Positions 1 to 8,816 are shown, numbered from the stretch's first letter. The stretch is DNA of 62,103 nt from Clostridia bacterium (GCA_017428635.1 JAFRQK010000022.1:1-62103), one strand, 5' to 3'. Made by a program: numbers and translations. The notes: generated by a model not told the origin, from the letters alone.

Positions 1-60
1 ACTGGAAAACTGAAAAACTGTTTGAAGCCTTATACATATATAACCATATAAAAGGCCAAT

Positions 61-282
61 TCAGTTACTCTTCAAAGGCAGTTTGACGGTGATATTTGCA
101 CGCAACAGAGCATCATTGAACGAAGCCCACTCTTTTTCGCCGAGCGGATATAACCTTGACAGTTCGTCGTCCGACGGCAGTTTTTCATTCTCACGTGAGC
201 AGTATTCTTCAAACGCTTTTTTCAATACGTTATCAGATATAAAATGACGGCAAAGCGAAATACTTGAAATCAGTTTTTTCAT
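61..282 (-). CDS. small hypothetical protein (73 aa)
   Basis: I do not recognise this protein. The start is well supported: an AAAGGA Shine-Dalgarno lies about 8 bases before the ATG. It is hydrophilic, with no signal peptide or membrane segment. It has a charged centre (an EEYCSRENEK stretch around residue 27) and a basic C-terminus ending KSN. It lies downstream of the sigma factor and DUF4367 pair on the same strand but is separated from them by a terminator hairpin at 477-511, so it is probably an independent gene. Its base composition is more AT-rich than that of the neighbouring genes. The coding call rests mainly on the ribosome binding site and the intact frame. Confidence 0.55.
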   Translation of the reverse strand: MKKLISSISLCRHFISDNVLKKAFEEYCSRENEKLPSDDELSRLYPLGEKEWASFNDALLRANITVKLPLKSN

Positions 283-476
283 ATTAGAAATCCTTTATAT
301 TTTTTTTTGGTTAATTCACACCCCTCATTTATAAAAGCGATAAAAAGAAAGTTCTTGTTTCGTATTAACGTAAAATAATTAACGACAGACAAAATAAACT
401 TGAAAACAGACAAAAACCGGGCTTCAAATAAAACGAAAACAGGTTGTCTGTTCCTTTGAACGATTATTTTCAAGCC

Positions 477-511
477 AAAACAACCGCCGGACTGCTAAAA
501 GAATCCGGCGG
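477..511 (-). terminator. intrinsic terminator after the DUF4367-like gene
   Basis: An 8-bp perfect GC-rich stem (484-491 with 504-511) is followed on the minus strand by a T-rich run (TTGTTTT). It lies about 20 bases beyond the stop codon of the upstream gene. The remaining intergenic sequence, 283-476, is AT-rich and holds nothing I can name. Confidence 0.75.
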
Positions 512-530
512 CCGTTTTGTTATAAATGAA

Positions 531-1238
531 TTACCAGGAAATGTTTTCAGCCACTTTGATCACTTCGTCCATAGTCATTCCGATACCCCAGACGTTTACG
601 GTGATTTTATCGTCGCTGAATTGAATGGTCGTATTTTCTATTCCATCGACCTGATGAATAATAAAAGCTTCCATACCGTTGATCGTTGACTCATAGGTCA
701 TTTCATATGCGTCACGGTCGTAGCCCCAGTCGATCTCTCCGGCGCGGTTGATGTTGATTACAATCTCGGGGCTATAATTATTCAAAAGGTTGTAAGCTGA
801 AAGTCCGACGTCATCTTCATTTACCAGAAGGACCTGACGGATACGGGAATCGTATTCGAGTCCGTCCGGATTCATCTCCTCATCGTCCCAGTCTTCTTCT
901 GTACTCTCTCGCGCGGCGAATCCCTCGGGTATATATCCGATCGTCACGTCGTGGATATCGACGTCAGCGTCCGAGCCCTCAAAGTGAACTCTCTGATAGC
1001 CCGCTTCATCCTGATAGACGAACAGTCCGAGAACCGCGGCCCTGACGTTTGCGTTGAGCATGAGCAAGCCGCCGACCGTGAGGATCACCGCGACGGCGAT
1101 GACCGCAATACGTTTGAATCCTGTAAATTTGCGAGTTTTGCGCGAAGAGACTGCGTCATTTCCGGACGCTTTTTCCGCGCTCTCGACGAGGTTCGGGTCA
1201 ATCCCGCCGATCACGTCGATCCATTTTTCGTTTTTCAT
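531..1238 (-). CDS. DUF4367-like membrane protein, putative anti-sigma partner
   Basis: A 235-residue protein with a basic cytoplasmic N-terminus (about 1-40), a single transmembrane helix (about 42-62) and an extracytoplasmic C-terminal domain of about 170 residues resembling the DUF4367 family. Its ATG overlaps the TGA of the upstream sigma factor gene by four bases (ATGA), so translation is probably coupled. Such membrane proteins paired with ECF-type sigma factors usually act as regulators that hold the sigma factor until an envelope signal arrives. I see no zinc-binding anti-sigma (ZAS) His/Cys motif, so the anti-sigma role is inferred from gene order and topology only. A strong terminator follows at 477-511, ending the two-gene unit. 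Confidence 0.7.
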   Translation of the reverse strand: MKNEKWIDVIGGIDPNLVESAEKASGNDAVSSRKTRKFTGFKRIAVIAVAVILTVGGLLMLNANVRAAVLGLFVYQDEAGYQRVHFEGSDADVDIHDVTIGYIPEGFAARESTEEDWDDEEMNPDGLEYDSRIRQVLLVNEDDVGLSAYNLLNNYSPEIVININRAGEIDWGYDRDAYEMTYESTINGMEAFIIHQVDGIENTTIQFSDDKITVNVWGIGMTMDEVIKVAENISW

Positions 1239-1798
1239 ACAGTGTAACCTTCCTTTCTTAACCGTTCGCGCAGATCGCGTCTGGTGCGCGACAACATCAT
1301 TTTTACTTTGCTTTTTGAGAAACCCGTGAGTTTTGCGATCTCGTCAATAGAGTCAAAATGCCAATACCGCCTTACGAACACTATTTGCTGTTCCTCGGAG
1401 CGCGTTTTCAGAAACGCGGAAATAAGCGCGCTGAGCGCCTCCGCCTCGACGGCGTCCTCCACGCCGGGAGTATCCGCCGGGAGACATTCAGCCATTTCGT
1501 CCGTCAACTCGCAGAAGACCGCGCTGCGTTTGCTGCTGTTTCGCTTTCTGATCATATCGAGCGCGATATGGCGCGTGATCTTGCTGAGGAATGAGAACAA
1601 ATAGGTTCGCGGTTCGTTCGGAGGGATAAGATCCCACGCGGCGAGATACGTATCGTTTTCGCATTCCTCGGCGGCGGCCGGATCGTCGAGGATGCGGTTC
1701 GCGATGGCGCGTAGCTTCGTTCCGTATTTGCCGGCGGTGTGAGAAACGGCCGATTCATCCCGGGACAGGAAGAGTTCTACGATCCTTGAATCGTCCAA
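1235..1798 (-). CDS. ECF-type RNA polymerase sigma factor
   Basis: A 187-residue sigma-70 family protein of ECF size. Region 2 lies at about residues 20-90 and region 4 at about 125-180, with a helix-turn-helix around 150-173 (IDEIAKLTGFSKSKVKM). There are no region 1 or 3 domains. The start is a TTG at 1798 preceded by a near-perfect Shine-Dalgarno (AAGGAGG); no ATG lies at a suitable distance. A promoter with -10 TATAAT lies at 1873-1878. The gene overlaps the membrane protein gene downstream by four bases, the usual ECF sigma/anti-sigma arrangement. The target regulon cannot be seen from the sequence. Confidence 0.85.
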   Translation of the reverse strand: MDDSRIVELFLSRDESAVSHTAGKYGTKLRAIANRILDDPAAAEECENDTYLAAWDLIPPNEPRTYLFSFLSKITRHIALDMIRKRNSSKRSAVFCELTDEMAECLPADTPGVEDAVEAEALSALISAFLKTRSEEQQIVFVRRYWHFDSIDEIAKLTGFSKSKVKMMLSRTRRDLRERLRKEGYTV

Positions 1799-1872
1799 AT
1801 CTTATACCTCCTTTTTAGGCCTTCACCCTATAAAGCGTAAAACGGCGGGGTCGGGTCACACTTTTATTTGAA

Positions 1873-1902
1873 ATTATATACTATTTTTGCGGAAATGAGC
1901 AA
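1873..1902 (-). promoter_or_regulatory. probable promoter of the ECF sigma factor gene
   Basis: On the minus strand, TTGCTC (1897-1902) and TATAAT (1873-1878) are separated by 18 bases, about 75 bases before the TTG start codon. Confidence 0.55.
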
Positions 1903-1910
1903 GTGGCGCG

Positions 1911-1957
1911 AATACAAATAAAAAGGAAGGTCCCGCGTCGTTTCAACGCAGAACCTT
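1911..1957 (-). terminator. terminator of the aryl-CoA operon
   Basis: An imperfect stem (1927-1938 with 1946-1957, two mismatches) is followed on the minus strand by CCTTTTTATTTG. It lies directly after the ACT-domain gene, the last gene of the operon. Confidence 0.65.
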
Positions 1958-1981
1958 TCTGTTTGAATTATTATATTTGTT

Positions 1982-2419
1982 TCATCCTTTATTCCCGCGG
2001 ACGTCTTTTTCAGTGACAGTGCGGAATCCGGCGGACGTCAGCGCCGATTCGGCTGCGACGTTGTCCTCAACTCTGAGAGCGACGTACGCGCCCGTACCGG
2101 ACGCGGAAATAAACGCGTAGAGATATTCGACGTTGATGCCCTCCGCGTCGAGAACGGAGAGAGCACGGGAGAGTTCGCCCGGCTTGTCGGGGATCTCGAT
2201 CCCGACGACCTCGGTGACCTTGACGAGTATACCGTTGGCCGTAAGTGCGTCCTTCGCTTTTTCCGTATCGTTCACGATCAGACGGAGGATGCCGAAATCC
2301 TGAGTGTCGGCGATCGACAGCGCGCTCATATCGATGCCGTGACCCGCGAGCAGGTCGGTGATGGCGACGAGGCCGCCTCTTTTGTTTTCCACAAATACGG
2401 ATAACTGTTTGATTGCCAT
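1982..2419 (-). CDS. tandem ACT-domain protein
   Basis: A 145-residue protein made of two ACT folds (about 1-70 and 71-140) and nothing else. ACT domains bind amino acids or related small ligands and regulate partner enzymes. Stand-alone double-ACT proteins are commonly encoded beside phenylacetate-CoA ligase and indolepyruvate oxidoreductase genes in anaerobes, exactly the context here (34 bases after the paaK-like gene). A sensor of an aromatic amino acid or aryl acid is therefore likely, but the ligand is inference. It is the last gene of the operon and is followed by a terminator at 1911-1957. Confidence 0.85.
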   Translation of the reverse strand: MAIKQLSVFVENKRGGLVAITDLLAGHGIDMSALSIADTQDFGILRLIVNDTEKAKDALTANGILVKVTEVVGIEIPDKPGELSRALSVLDAEGINVEYLYAFISASGTGAYVALRVEDNVAAESALTSAGFRTVTEKDVRGNKG

Positions 2420-2453
2420 ATCGTTTTTCCCTTTCTGCGCTGTGCGCGTCCCG

Positions 2454-3764
2454 TCAATCGTGCAGCTTGCGTCTGTCGACCACTCTTACCGCCTTGCCTT
2501 CGCTTCTCGCGATCGACTTGGGTGGAACGAGATGGACGACGGGGTGGATGCCGAGGATACCGGTGATCGACGCGGAAAGTTTCTTCTCCATCGCGGTGAT
2601 CGCGCCGACGGTATCTGTGAAGTTCTCGGGAGAAAGCTCGACGAAAACCTCGAGGGTGTCGCTGTTGTTTACGCGATCGACCTCGATGCGGTAGTTCGGA
2701 GCGTAGCCCTCGTTGATGAGGACGGTCTCGATCTGCGACGGGAAGACGTTGACGCCGCGGATGATGAGCATATCGTCGGAACGGCCCATCGGCTTGGACA
2801 TACGGACGTGCGTTCTGCCGCAGGAGCACCTCTCGCGCTTCAGGACGCAGATATCGCGCGTTCTGTATCTGAGGAGCGGGAACGCCTCCTTGTCAAGAGA
2901 CGTGAAGACGAGTTCGCCCTTTTCGCCGTCGGGGAGGACCTCGCCGGTGTCGGGATCGATGATCTCGGCGAGGAAATGGTCCTCGTTGATGTGCATACCC
3001 TTTTGCTCGGCGCACTCGAACGCCACGCCGGGGCCGGAGGTCTCGGTGAGGCCGTAAATGTCGTACGCCTTGATACCGAGAGACTTCTCGATATCGCGTC
3101 TCATCTCCTCGGTCCACGGCTCCGCGCCGAAGATACCCGCTTTGAGGGAGTTGTCCTCGGGCTTATATCCCTTTTCTTTAAGAGATTCGCCGATGTACGC
3201 GGCGTAAGACGGCGTGCAGCAGAGGATCGTCGCTTTGAGGTCCATCATGAACTGGATCTGGCGGTCGGTGTTTCCGCTCGACATCGGGAGGGTGAGGGAG
3301 CCGACCTTGTGGCTGCCGCCGTTGAGTCCGGGGCCGCCGGTGAACAGGCCGTAGCCGTAGCAGACCTGAACGACGTCGTCTTTCGAGCCGCCCGCCGCGA
3401 CGATGGCGCGAGCACAGCACTCTTCCCAGAGGTCGATATCATGTTGAGTATAGTATGCGATAACGCGCTTGCCGGTCGTACCGGAGGTGGATTGGATCCT
3501 CACGCAGTCCGAAAGATGAACGGCGAGCATCCCGTAGGGGTAAGTTTCCCTGAGGTCGCTTTTGGAGATAAACGGAAGTTTATGAAGGTCTTCAATACCC
3601 CCGATATCCTCCGGCTTTACTCCTTTTTTGTCCATCAGATCCCTGTAGTAAGGCACGTTGTCGTAGACGTGGCGCACCTGTTTTTTCAGCTTCTCGCTCT
3701 GAAGAGCGGAAAGCTCGTCGCGCGACATCGTTTCGATCTCTTTGTTAAAGTAGCGCTGTCCCAA
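2454..3764 (-). CDS. phenylacetate-CoA ligase family protein
   Basis: A 436-residue adenylate-forming enzyme of the PaaK family, of typical length. Visible motifs are the nucleotide-binding STSGTTGK loop at residues 92-99, YGLTE at 237-241 and RYRTRD at about 299-304, followed by the small C-terminal domain. The reaction is aryl acid + ATP + CoA to aryl-CoA + AMP + pyrophosphate, acting on phenylacetate, indoleacetate or similar acids. The start is a TTG at 3764 with GGAG ten bases upstream. It sits 39 bases after iorB, an association common in archaea and clostridia, where oxidoreductase and ligase interconvert aryl-pyruvate, aryl-acetyl-CoA and aryl acetate. The exact substrate cannot be read from the sequence. 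Confidence 0.9.
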   Translation of the reverse strand: MGQRYFNKEIETMSRDELSALQSEKLKKQVRHVYDNVPYYRDLMDKKGVKPEDIGGIEDLHKLPFISKSDLRETYPYGMLAVHLSDCVRIQSTSGTTGKRVIAYYTQHDIDLWEECCARAIVAAGGSKDDVVQVCYGYGLFTGGPGLNGGSHKVGSLTLPMSSGNTDRQIQFMMDLKATILCCTPSYAAYIGESLKEKGYKPEDNSLKAGIFGAEPWTEEMRRDIEKSLGIKAYDIYGLTETSGPGVAFECAEQKGMHINEDHFLAEIIDPDTGEVLPDGEKGELVFTSLDKEAFPLLRYRTRDICVLKRERCSCGRTHVRMSKPMGRSDDMLIIRGVNVFPSQIETVLINEGYAPNYRIEVDRVNNSDTLEVFVELSPENFTDTVGAITAMEKKLSASITGILGIHPVVHLVPPKSIARSEGKAVRVVDRRKLHD

Positions 3765-3803
3765 GTTTTTTATTCTCCTATTCTCCGCGGCGTGCGGGGT
3801 TTA

Positions 3804-4376
3804 TTACTTATCGTATCCGAGAGCGAACGCTTTTTCGTTCATCTCGACGAATTTCGGGGCGACGGACTTGCCGATAGCTTCTATCCACTTTTCACGGGGG
3901 ATATCGAGACGCTTTGCAAGGCGCGCCATAAGAACGATATTGACGGCTTTCGCGCTTCCCGCCTCAAGAGCGGTCGAGAGCGCGTCGACCTCTTCGACTT
4001 CGACGCCTTTGGCGCGGAGTTCGTCGAGGATATCGGAAGGATACGTCGCTTTGCCGATGATGACCGGCATCGGGTCGATCTGCTGAGTATTGACGATAAC
4101 AGTCCCGCCCGGTTTCAGGCAGGTCGCCCAGCGGGCAGCCTCAAGTTTTTCAAACGAGACGATATAGTCCGCCTCGCCTTCGGTGATGAGCGGGGAGTAA
4201 ACGCGGTCGCCGTATCTGACGTACGTCACGACGGAGCCGCCGCGCTGGCTCATTCCGTGGACTTCGGAGACCTTGACGTCGTAGCCCTCGTCGACGAGGA
4301 GACGCCCGAGGAGCTTCGACGCGAGCAGACTTCCCTGTCCGCCGACTCCGACGATCATGATATTTACGGTTTTCAT
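3804..4376 (-). CDS. iorB: indolepyruvate:ferredoxin oxidoreductase, beta subunit
   Basis: A 190-residue gamma-type subunit of the 2-oxoacid:ferredoxin oxidoreductase family, with the characteristic GVGGQG motif at residues 10-15. The frame stays open far upstream, but the ATG at 4376 gives the family N-terminus (MKTVNIMIVG) and overlaps the iorA stop by four bases (ATGA), so this start is preferred. With IorA it oxidatively decarboxylates aryl-pyruvates to aryl-acetyl-CoA while reducing ferredoxin. The tight coupling with iorA fits a stoichiometric complex. Confidence 0.92.
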   Translation of the reverse strand: MKTVNIMIVGVGGQGSLLASKLLGRLLVDEGYDVKVSEVHGMSQRGGSVVTYVRYGDRVYSPLITEGEADYIVSFEKLEAARWATCLKPGGTVIVNTQQIDPMPVIIGKATYPSDILDELRAKGVEVEEVDALSTALEAGSAKAVNIVLMARLAKRLDIPREKWIEAIGKSVAPKFVEMNEKAFALGYDK

Positions 4377-6115
4377 TTCGTCTCTCCTTTCCCTCCGATG
4401 GCGTCGAACGGGCAAAGCCTGCCGCAGACGCCGCATCCGACGCAGAGGGTCGCGTCGATCGACGCTTTGCCGTCCGTGAAGGAGATCGCGGGACAGCCGA
4501 GTCCCATGCATCTCTTGCACGATCTGCACTTTTCGCGGTCGACCGCGAGAGGCGACGCCGCTTTGACGTATTTGAGAAGGACGCAGGGACGGCGGGAGAT
4601 AACGACGGACGGTTCGTCCGCCTCGAGTTCTTCCGTCAGGACGCGCTCGCACTCGTCGAGATCGTAGGGATCGACGACGCGGACGCGGTTTATGCCGACC
4701 GCGCGGCAGAGCGCCTCGAGATCGACTTTAGACGCGGGATCGCCTTTGATGTTGTATCCCGTCGTCGGGTTCTGCTGATGGCCCGTCATACCGGTGATCG
4801 AGTTGTCGAGGATCACGACCGTGGAGGGCGATCCGTTGTACGCGACGTTGATAAGGCCGGTGACGCCGGAGTGGATGAACGTGGAATCGCCGATGACGGC
4901 GACGGTCCTCTTCGCCGCGTCGGGGGCCGACGCTTTGAGGAAGCCGTGCGTTCCCGACACGGACGCGCCCATGCAGAGTGTCGTATCGACGGCGCAAAGA
5001 GGCGGCTGAGCGCCGAGCGTGTAGCAGCCGATGTCGCCGAGAACCGTTATCTTCTTCTTTGCGAGAACATAGTAAATGCCTCTGTGCGGGCAGCCCGGGC
5101 ACATCATCGGAGGACGCGCGGGCGCTTCGGTGTCCGCCCTGACCGTCGGCGCGTCTTCAATACCGAACGCCGCGGAGATCGTCTTCTGAGAGAACTCGCC
5201 TATCATCGGGAACAGCGATTTGCCGATCGGGTCAAGGCCGATGATGCGGCATCTCTCCTCAATTACCGGCTCGAGTTCCTCTACGACGTAGAGTTTTTTG
5301 ACCTTCGACGCGAAATCGAGGATCATCTTGTCGGGGAGCGGATTCGTCATACCGATCTTGAGAACGGAGACGGAATCTCCGAGTACTTCTTTTACGTAGT
5401 TATACGACGTGCCCGACGTGATGATACCGATATCGGTCCCGCCCATTTCCACTCTGTTGAACGGGCAATTTTCCGAAAACTCAGCGAGCGCTTTGGTCCT
5501 ATCTTCGACGATAGGGTGGCGGCGCTTTGCGTATGCGGGCATCATAACGTATTTTTCGGGGTTCTTTACGTACTTTTTCTTCTCCGGAACTTCCCTCTCT
5601 CCCGGCTCTACGATCGAGCGGCTGTGAGCGACGCGGGTACACATTCTGAGAAGAACGGGGGTGTCGTACTTTTCGGAAAGTTCAAACGCGGCGCGGGAGA
5701 ACTCGTACGCTTCCGCCGAGTCGGACGGCTCGAGCATCGGAACTTTCGACGCGATCGCGTATCTGCGGGAGTCCTGCTCGTTCTGCGAGGAGTGCATCGC
5801 GGGGTCGTCCGCGACGCAGATCACGAGTCCGCCGTTCACTCCCGTATAGGAGAGCGTGAAGAGCGGGTCCGCCGCGACGTTGAGTCCGACGTGCTTCATC
5901 GCGCACGCGGAGCGTACGCCGGCGAGGGACGCGCCGAAAGCGACCTCGAGAGCGACTTTTTCATTGGGAGCCCACTCGCTGTGGAGGCCGTCGTATTCCG
6001 CGAGGAATTCGGTGATCTCCGTCGAGGGGGTGCCGGGATAACTCGATACGAGACCGATGCCGCCGTCGTAAAGTCCGCGGGCGACAGCCTCGTTTCCTAT
6101 CATAAGTGTCTTCAT
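4373..6115 (-). CDS. iorA: indolepyruvate:ferredoxin oxidoreductase, alpha subunit
   Basis: A 580-residue fusion-type alpha subunit of normal length. The N-terminal pyrimidine-binding domain begins with the PGTPS loop (27-31); the C-terminal half holds the thiamine diphosphate domain (GDIGCYTLG region). The last 51 residues form a ferredoxin domain with two cysteine sets: C530, C533, C536, C541 and C558, C561, C564, C568. The first set has an expanded last spacing (CxxCxxCxxxxC). The enzyme converts indolepyruvate, phenylpyruvate or hydroxyphenylpyruvate, the transamination products of aromatic amino acids, to CoA thioesters. It is 11 bases after the upstream ligase gene and overlaps iorB. 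Confidence 0.95.
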   Translation of the reverse strand: MKTLMIGNEAVARGLYDGGIGLVSSYPGTPSTEITEFLAEYDGLHSEWAPNEKVALEVAFGASLAGVRSACAMKHVGLNVAADPLFTLSYTGVNGGLVICVADDPAMHSSQNEQDSRRYAIASKVPMLEPSDSAEAYEFSRAAFELSEKYDTPVLLRMCTRVAHSRSIVEPGEREVPEKKKYVKNPEKYVMMPAYAKRRHPIVEDRTKALAEFSENCPFNRVEMGGTDIGIITSGTSYNYVKEVLGDSVSVLKIGMTNPLPDKMILDFASKVKKLYVVEELEPVIEERCRIIGLDPIGKSLFPMIGEFSQKTISAAFGIEDAPTVRADTEAPARPPMMCPGCPHRGIYYVLAKKKITVLGDIGCYTLGAQPPLCAVDTTLCMGASVSGTHGFLKASAPDAAKRTVAVIGDSTFIHSGVTGLINVAYNGSPSTVVILDNSITGMTGHQQNPTTGYNIKGDPASKVDLEALCRAVGINRVRVVDPYDLDECERVLTEELEADEPSVVISRRPCVLLKYVKAASPLAVDREKCRSCKRCMGLGCPAISFTDGKASIDATLCVGCGVCGRLCPFDAIGGKGETK

Positions 6116-6126
6116 AAGATCCGCCT

Positions 6127-7764
6127 TTACGATCTGTTCTGAGCGGCGACGAGTTCGTCTCCGCCGTAAAGTTTGCGAAGTTTCGGCTTTTCAATCTTGC
6201 CGGTGGGATTGCGCGGGACGTCGGCGAAGATTATCTTTCTCGGCCTCTTGTAGCGCGGCAGAGAGCGGCAGAATTCGTTGATCTCTTCCTCGGAGCACTG
6301 TGCGCCGGGGTTGAGTTCGATGACCGCCGCGGCGATCTCGCCGAGACGCTCGTCGGGAAGGCCGATGACGGCGACGTCCTTGATCTTCGGGTGAGCCGAG
6401 AGGAAGTCCTCGATCTGGACGGGATAGATGTTCTCTCCGCCGGTGATGACGACGTCCTTTTTACGGTCGACGAGGAAGATGAATCCGTCTTCGTCCTCCT
6501 CTGCCATATCTCCGGTGAGGAGCCATCCGTCGCGGATCGTCTTTTCGGTAGCAGCGGGATCGTTGTAGTAGCACTTCATCACACCGGGGCCTTTTACGTA
6601 AAGCTCGCCGACCTGACCCTTTTCGACTTCGTTACCGTCGGGATCGCAGATCTTCGTCTCCCAGCCGTATCCGGCTTTGCCGATCGCGCCGACGTGGTCG
6701 ACGTTCTCGACTCCGAGGTGGACCGCGCCGGGTCCGATCGACTCGGACAGACCGTAGTTGGTGTCGTACTGATGGTTCGGGAAGTACGCGAGCCAGCGTT
6801 TGATAAGGCTCTGCGGGACGGGCTGCGCGCCGATGTGCATCAGACGCCATCCCTTGAGGTCGTAGTCGGAAAGTTTGAGTTCACCGCGGTCAAGCGCGCC
6901 TAAAATGTCCTGAGCCCACGGAACGAGGAGCCAGACGATCGTGCAGTGTTCGTCGGACGCCGCGCGTAGGATAGTCTCGGGCGACGTGCCCTTGAGGATG
7001 ACGGCGCGGGAGCCGGATAGAAGGCTGCCGAACCAGTGCATCTTCGCGCCGGTGTGGTAGAGCGGCGGGATGCAGAGGAAGACGTCGTCTCTCGTCTGAC
7101 CGTGATGCGCCTGTTCGACGCGGCACGAGTGGATCAGCGAGCGGTGAGCGTGCAGGATCGCCTTCGGAAAGCCGGTCGTGCCGGACGAGAAGTAGATCGC
7201 AGCGTCGTCGTCTTCGGTAAGCTCGGGACCGCGGAAAGTGCTCGGACACTCGACGGTCATATCGTAATAATCTTCGGCGAACGACGGGCATCCGTTGCCC
7301 GCGAAGATGAGAAGGCGGTTGTGAGAGATATCGTCGGCGATCTCCTCGACGCGCCCGATGAACTCGGGGCCGAAGACGAGGACGTCGACCTCGGCGAGAT
7401 CCAGACAGTACTTGATCTCGTCAGACGCGTATCTGAAGTTGAGCGGGACCGCCATTGCGCCCGTTTTCAAGATCCCGAAGTAGATCGGGAGCCATTCGAT
7501 GCAGTTCATTAGAAGGATCGCGACCTTGTCGCCCTTCCCTATCCCTCTGCCGCGCAGAGCTCCGGCGAATCTGTTCGCTTTTTCGTTGAATACGCCCCAC
7601 GTGATCTCGCGGCGGTAGTGCGGAGTGTGTCGTGCGGGCTCGACGAGTTCGTAGTCGCGCCACGTGGTGCGGCGCGTCTCTTTCACGTCGGGGTTGATCT
7701 CGACGAGAGCCACCTCGTCGCCGAATTCGCGCGCGTTGCGTTCAAGCAGATCGGTGATTACCAT
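6127..7764 (-). CDS. acyl-CoA synthetase (AMP-forming)
   Basis: A 545-residue class I adenylate-forming enzyme with the P-loop motif YFSSGTTGFPK at residues 191-201, a TGD motif before the hinge and a C-terminal PTGKI lysine motif. Overall it resembles medium/long-chain fatty-acid or aryl-acid CoA ligases. It lies in the same operon as IorAB and a second, PaaK-type ligase, so a carboxylic acid related to aromatic amino acid breakdown is a plausible substrate; specificity is not visible. The ATG follows a GGAGGAAGA Shine-Dalgarno and lies 19 bases after the amidohydrolase stop. Having two CoA ligases of different families in one operon is noteworthy. Confidence 0.88.
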   Translation of the reverse strand: MVITDLLERNAREFGDEVALVEINPDVKETRRTTWRDYELVEPARHTPHYRREITWGVFNEKANRFAGALRGRGIGKGDKVAILLMNCIEWLPIYFGILKTGAMAVPLNFRYASDEIKYCLDLAEVDVLVFGPEFIGRVEEIADDISHNRLLIFAGNGCPSFAEDYYDMTVECPSTFRGPELTEDDDAAIYFSSGTTGFPKAILHAHRSLIHSCRVEQAHHGQTRDDVFLCIPPLYHTGAKMHWFGSLLSGSRAVILKGTSPETILRAASDEHCTIVWLLVPWAQDILGALDRGELKLSDYDLKGWRLMHIGAQPVPQSLIKRWLAYFPNHQYDTNYGLSESIGPGAVHLGVENVDHVGAIGKAGYGWETKICDPDGNEVEKGQVGELYVKGPGVMKCYYNDPAATEKTIRDGWLLTGDMAEEDEDGFIFLVDRKKDVVITGGENIYPVQIEDFLSAHPKIKDVAVIGLPDERLGEIAAAVIELNPGAQCSEEEINEFCRSLPRYKRPRKIIFADVPRNPTGKIEKPKLRKLYGGDELVAAQNRS

Positions 7765-7783
7765 TCAGTCTTCCTCCGGGGAG

Positions 7784-8593
7784 TTATAAGTTGAGAAGCC
7801 TTGCGGCGTTTTTATAAAAGATCTTTTCTTTCGCGGTCTCAGTGAGGTCCATACTCTCGACGATGGCGATCTCCGCTTTGGGATCGCTCCACGGGGTGTC
7901 CGTTCCGAAAAAGATTCGGTCGGGATCGTGGGCGTGAAAGAGCGTTTTCAGTTTGTCCCTCTCGTCTTCTCTGATCGAGATAAGCGAGGTATCAAAGTAT
8001 ACGTTCGTCCCGGCGAGAAGTTCGAGCACCCCGTCGAGCTGAGAGGGACCGCCCATGTGGGCGGCGACGAACGTGAGGCGCGGATGGGAGCGGATCACTT
8101 TCAGCATCCCCTCCGGCTTCGCGTGAAAATAATCGGGAGAAACGGGATCGAAACCCGCGTGCGTCACGACGTACATACCCGCCTCCTCACAGAGCGAGAA
8201 TATCTCGTCGTATCGCGGATCGTCTATATTGACGCGAACGTAATCGGGATGGACTTTTATCCCGCGAATACCCGCGTCGTGAAGAGCCTTTATAACGCGT
8301 TCTTTATCCTCGCAGTCCGGGTGAACGGTACCCGCGGGTATGAAAAACCCGTTTGAGACAGTCGAAAGAGTTGCGGCGAATCTGTTCACGTTCTCCGTCT
8401 GTCTTACGTTAGTAGCTATGTTCAAAACGTGCGCGCCGGTTATCCCCGCGGAGCGCAGACACTTTTCCGTGCCTGCCGCAGTCCCGTCCGTCAGCGGTTT
8501 CAAACTGATGATCCGGGCGTTTTCGGTAAGTGCGGCGACGGCGCGCGGAGCGAGCGCGTCCGGGAAACAGTGAACGTGAAAATCAAAGATCAA
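7784..8593 (-). CDS. amidohydrolase-2 family metal-dependent hydrolase or decarboxylase
   Basis: A 269-residue TIM-barrel protein of the amidohydrolase superfamily. Metal ligands are visible: HVH at residues 6-8, further histidines in GIKVHPD, VTHAGF and AAHMGG contexts, and an Asp in FGTDTPW near the C-terminus. The amidohydrolase-2 group includes hydrolases and non-oxidative decarboxylases of aromatic acids (for example ACMSD), so a role in the aryl acid pathway of this operon is possible but unproven. The start is a TTG at 8593 with GGAGG six bases upstream. It is the first gene of the six-gene operon and follows a consensus promoter at 8638-8667. Confidence 0.8.
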   Translation of the reverse strand: MIFDFHVHCFPDALAPRAVAALTENARIISLKPLTDGTAAGTEKCLRSAGITGAHVLNIATNVRQTENVNRFAATLSTVSNGFFIPAGTVHPDCEDKERVIKALHDAGIRGIKVHPDYVRVNIDDPRYDEIFSLCEEAGMYVVTHAGFDPVSPDYFHAKPEGMLKVIRSHPRLTFVAAHMGGPSQLDGVLELLAGTNVYFDTSLISIREDERDKLKTLFHAHDPDRIFFGTDTPWSDPKAEIAIVESMDLTETAKEKIFYKNAARLLNL

Positions 8594-8637
8594 ACCGTGC
8601 CTCCAAAGGGGCTTTTCTTAAAGATATAACGCGTTTA

Positions 8638-8667
8638 ATTATACATCGGGGCGCCCTTTTTTGTCAA
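8638..8667 (-). promoter_or_regulatory. consensus promoter of the aryl-CoA operon
   Basis: On the minus strand, TTGACA (8662-8667) and TATAAT (8638-8643) are 18 bases apart. Both hexamers match the housekeeping sigma consensus exactly. The spacer contains the palindrome GGGCGCCC. It drives the genes from 8593 leftwards to 1982. Confidence 0.8.
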
Positions 8668-8787
8668 TGGAACGCGCGAAAAAACCAGGATGCATAACGA
8701 AGAATTTACCATATATACAAATTACACACCCGAAAGCGCACCCGAACGAATAAAAATACATATATTGACAAAAATCCGCCAATGCCA

Positions 8788-8816
8788 TTGAAAGGCACGG
8801 CGCGTTGTGGTAAAAT
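8788..8816 (+). promoter_or_regulatory. promoter of the sodium:solute symporter gene
   Basis: TTGAAA (8788-8793) and TAAAAT (8811-8816) with a 17-base spacer, 40 bases before the TTG start codon. It diverges from the aryl-CoA operon promoter. Confidence 0.6.

Noticed and set aside
279-473. Minus-strand 64-codon frame overlapping the start of the 73-residue gene by ATGA
   Set aside because: It begins at a TTG inside the T tract of a terminator, has no Shine-Dalgarno, and its composition is that of AT-rich intergenic DNA.
2358-4667. 769-codon plus-strand frame opposite the paaK-like and iorB genes
   Set aside because: It is antisense to clearly conserved enzymes and has no family features; GC-rich third positions on one strand create long open frames on the other.
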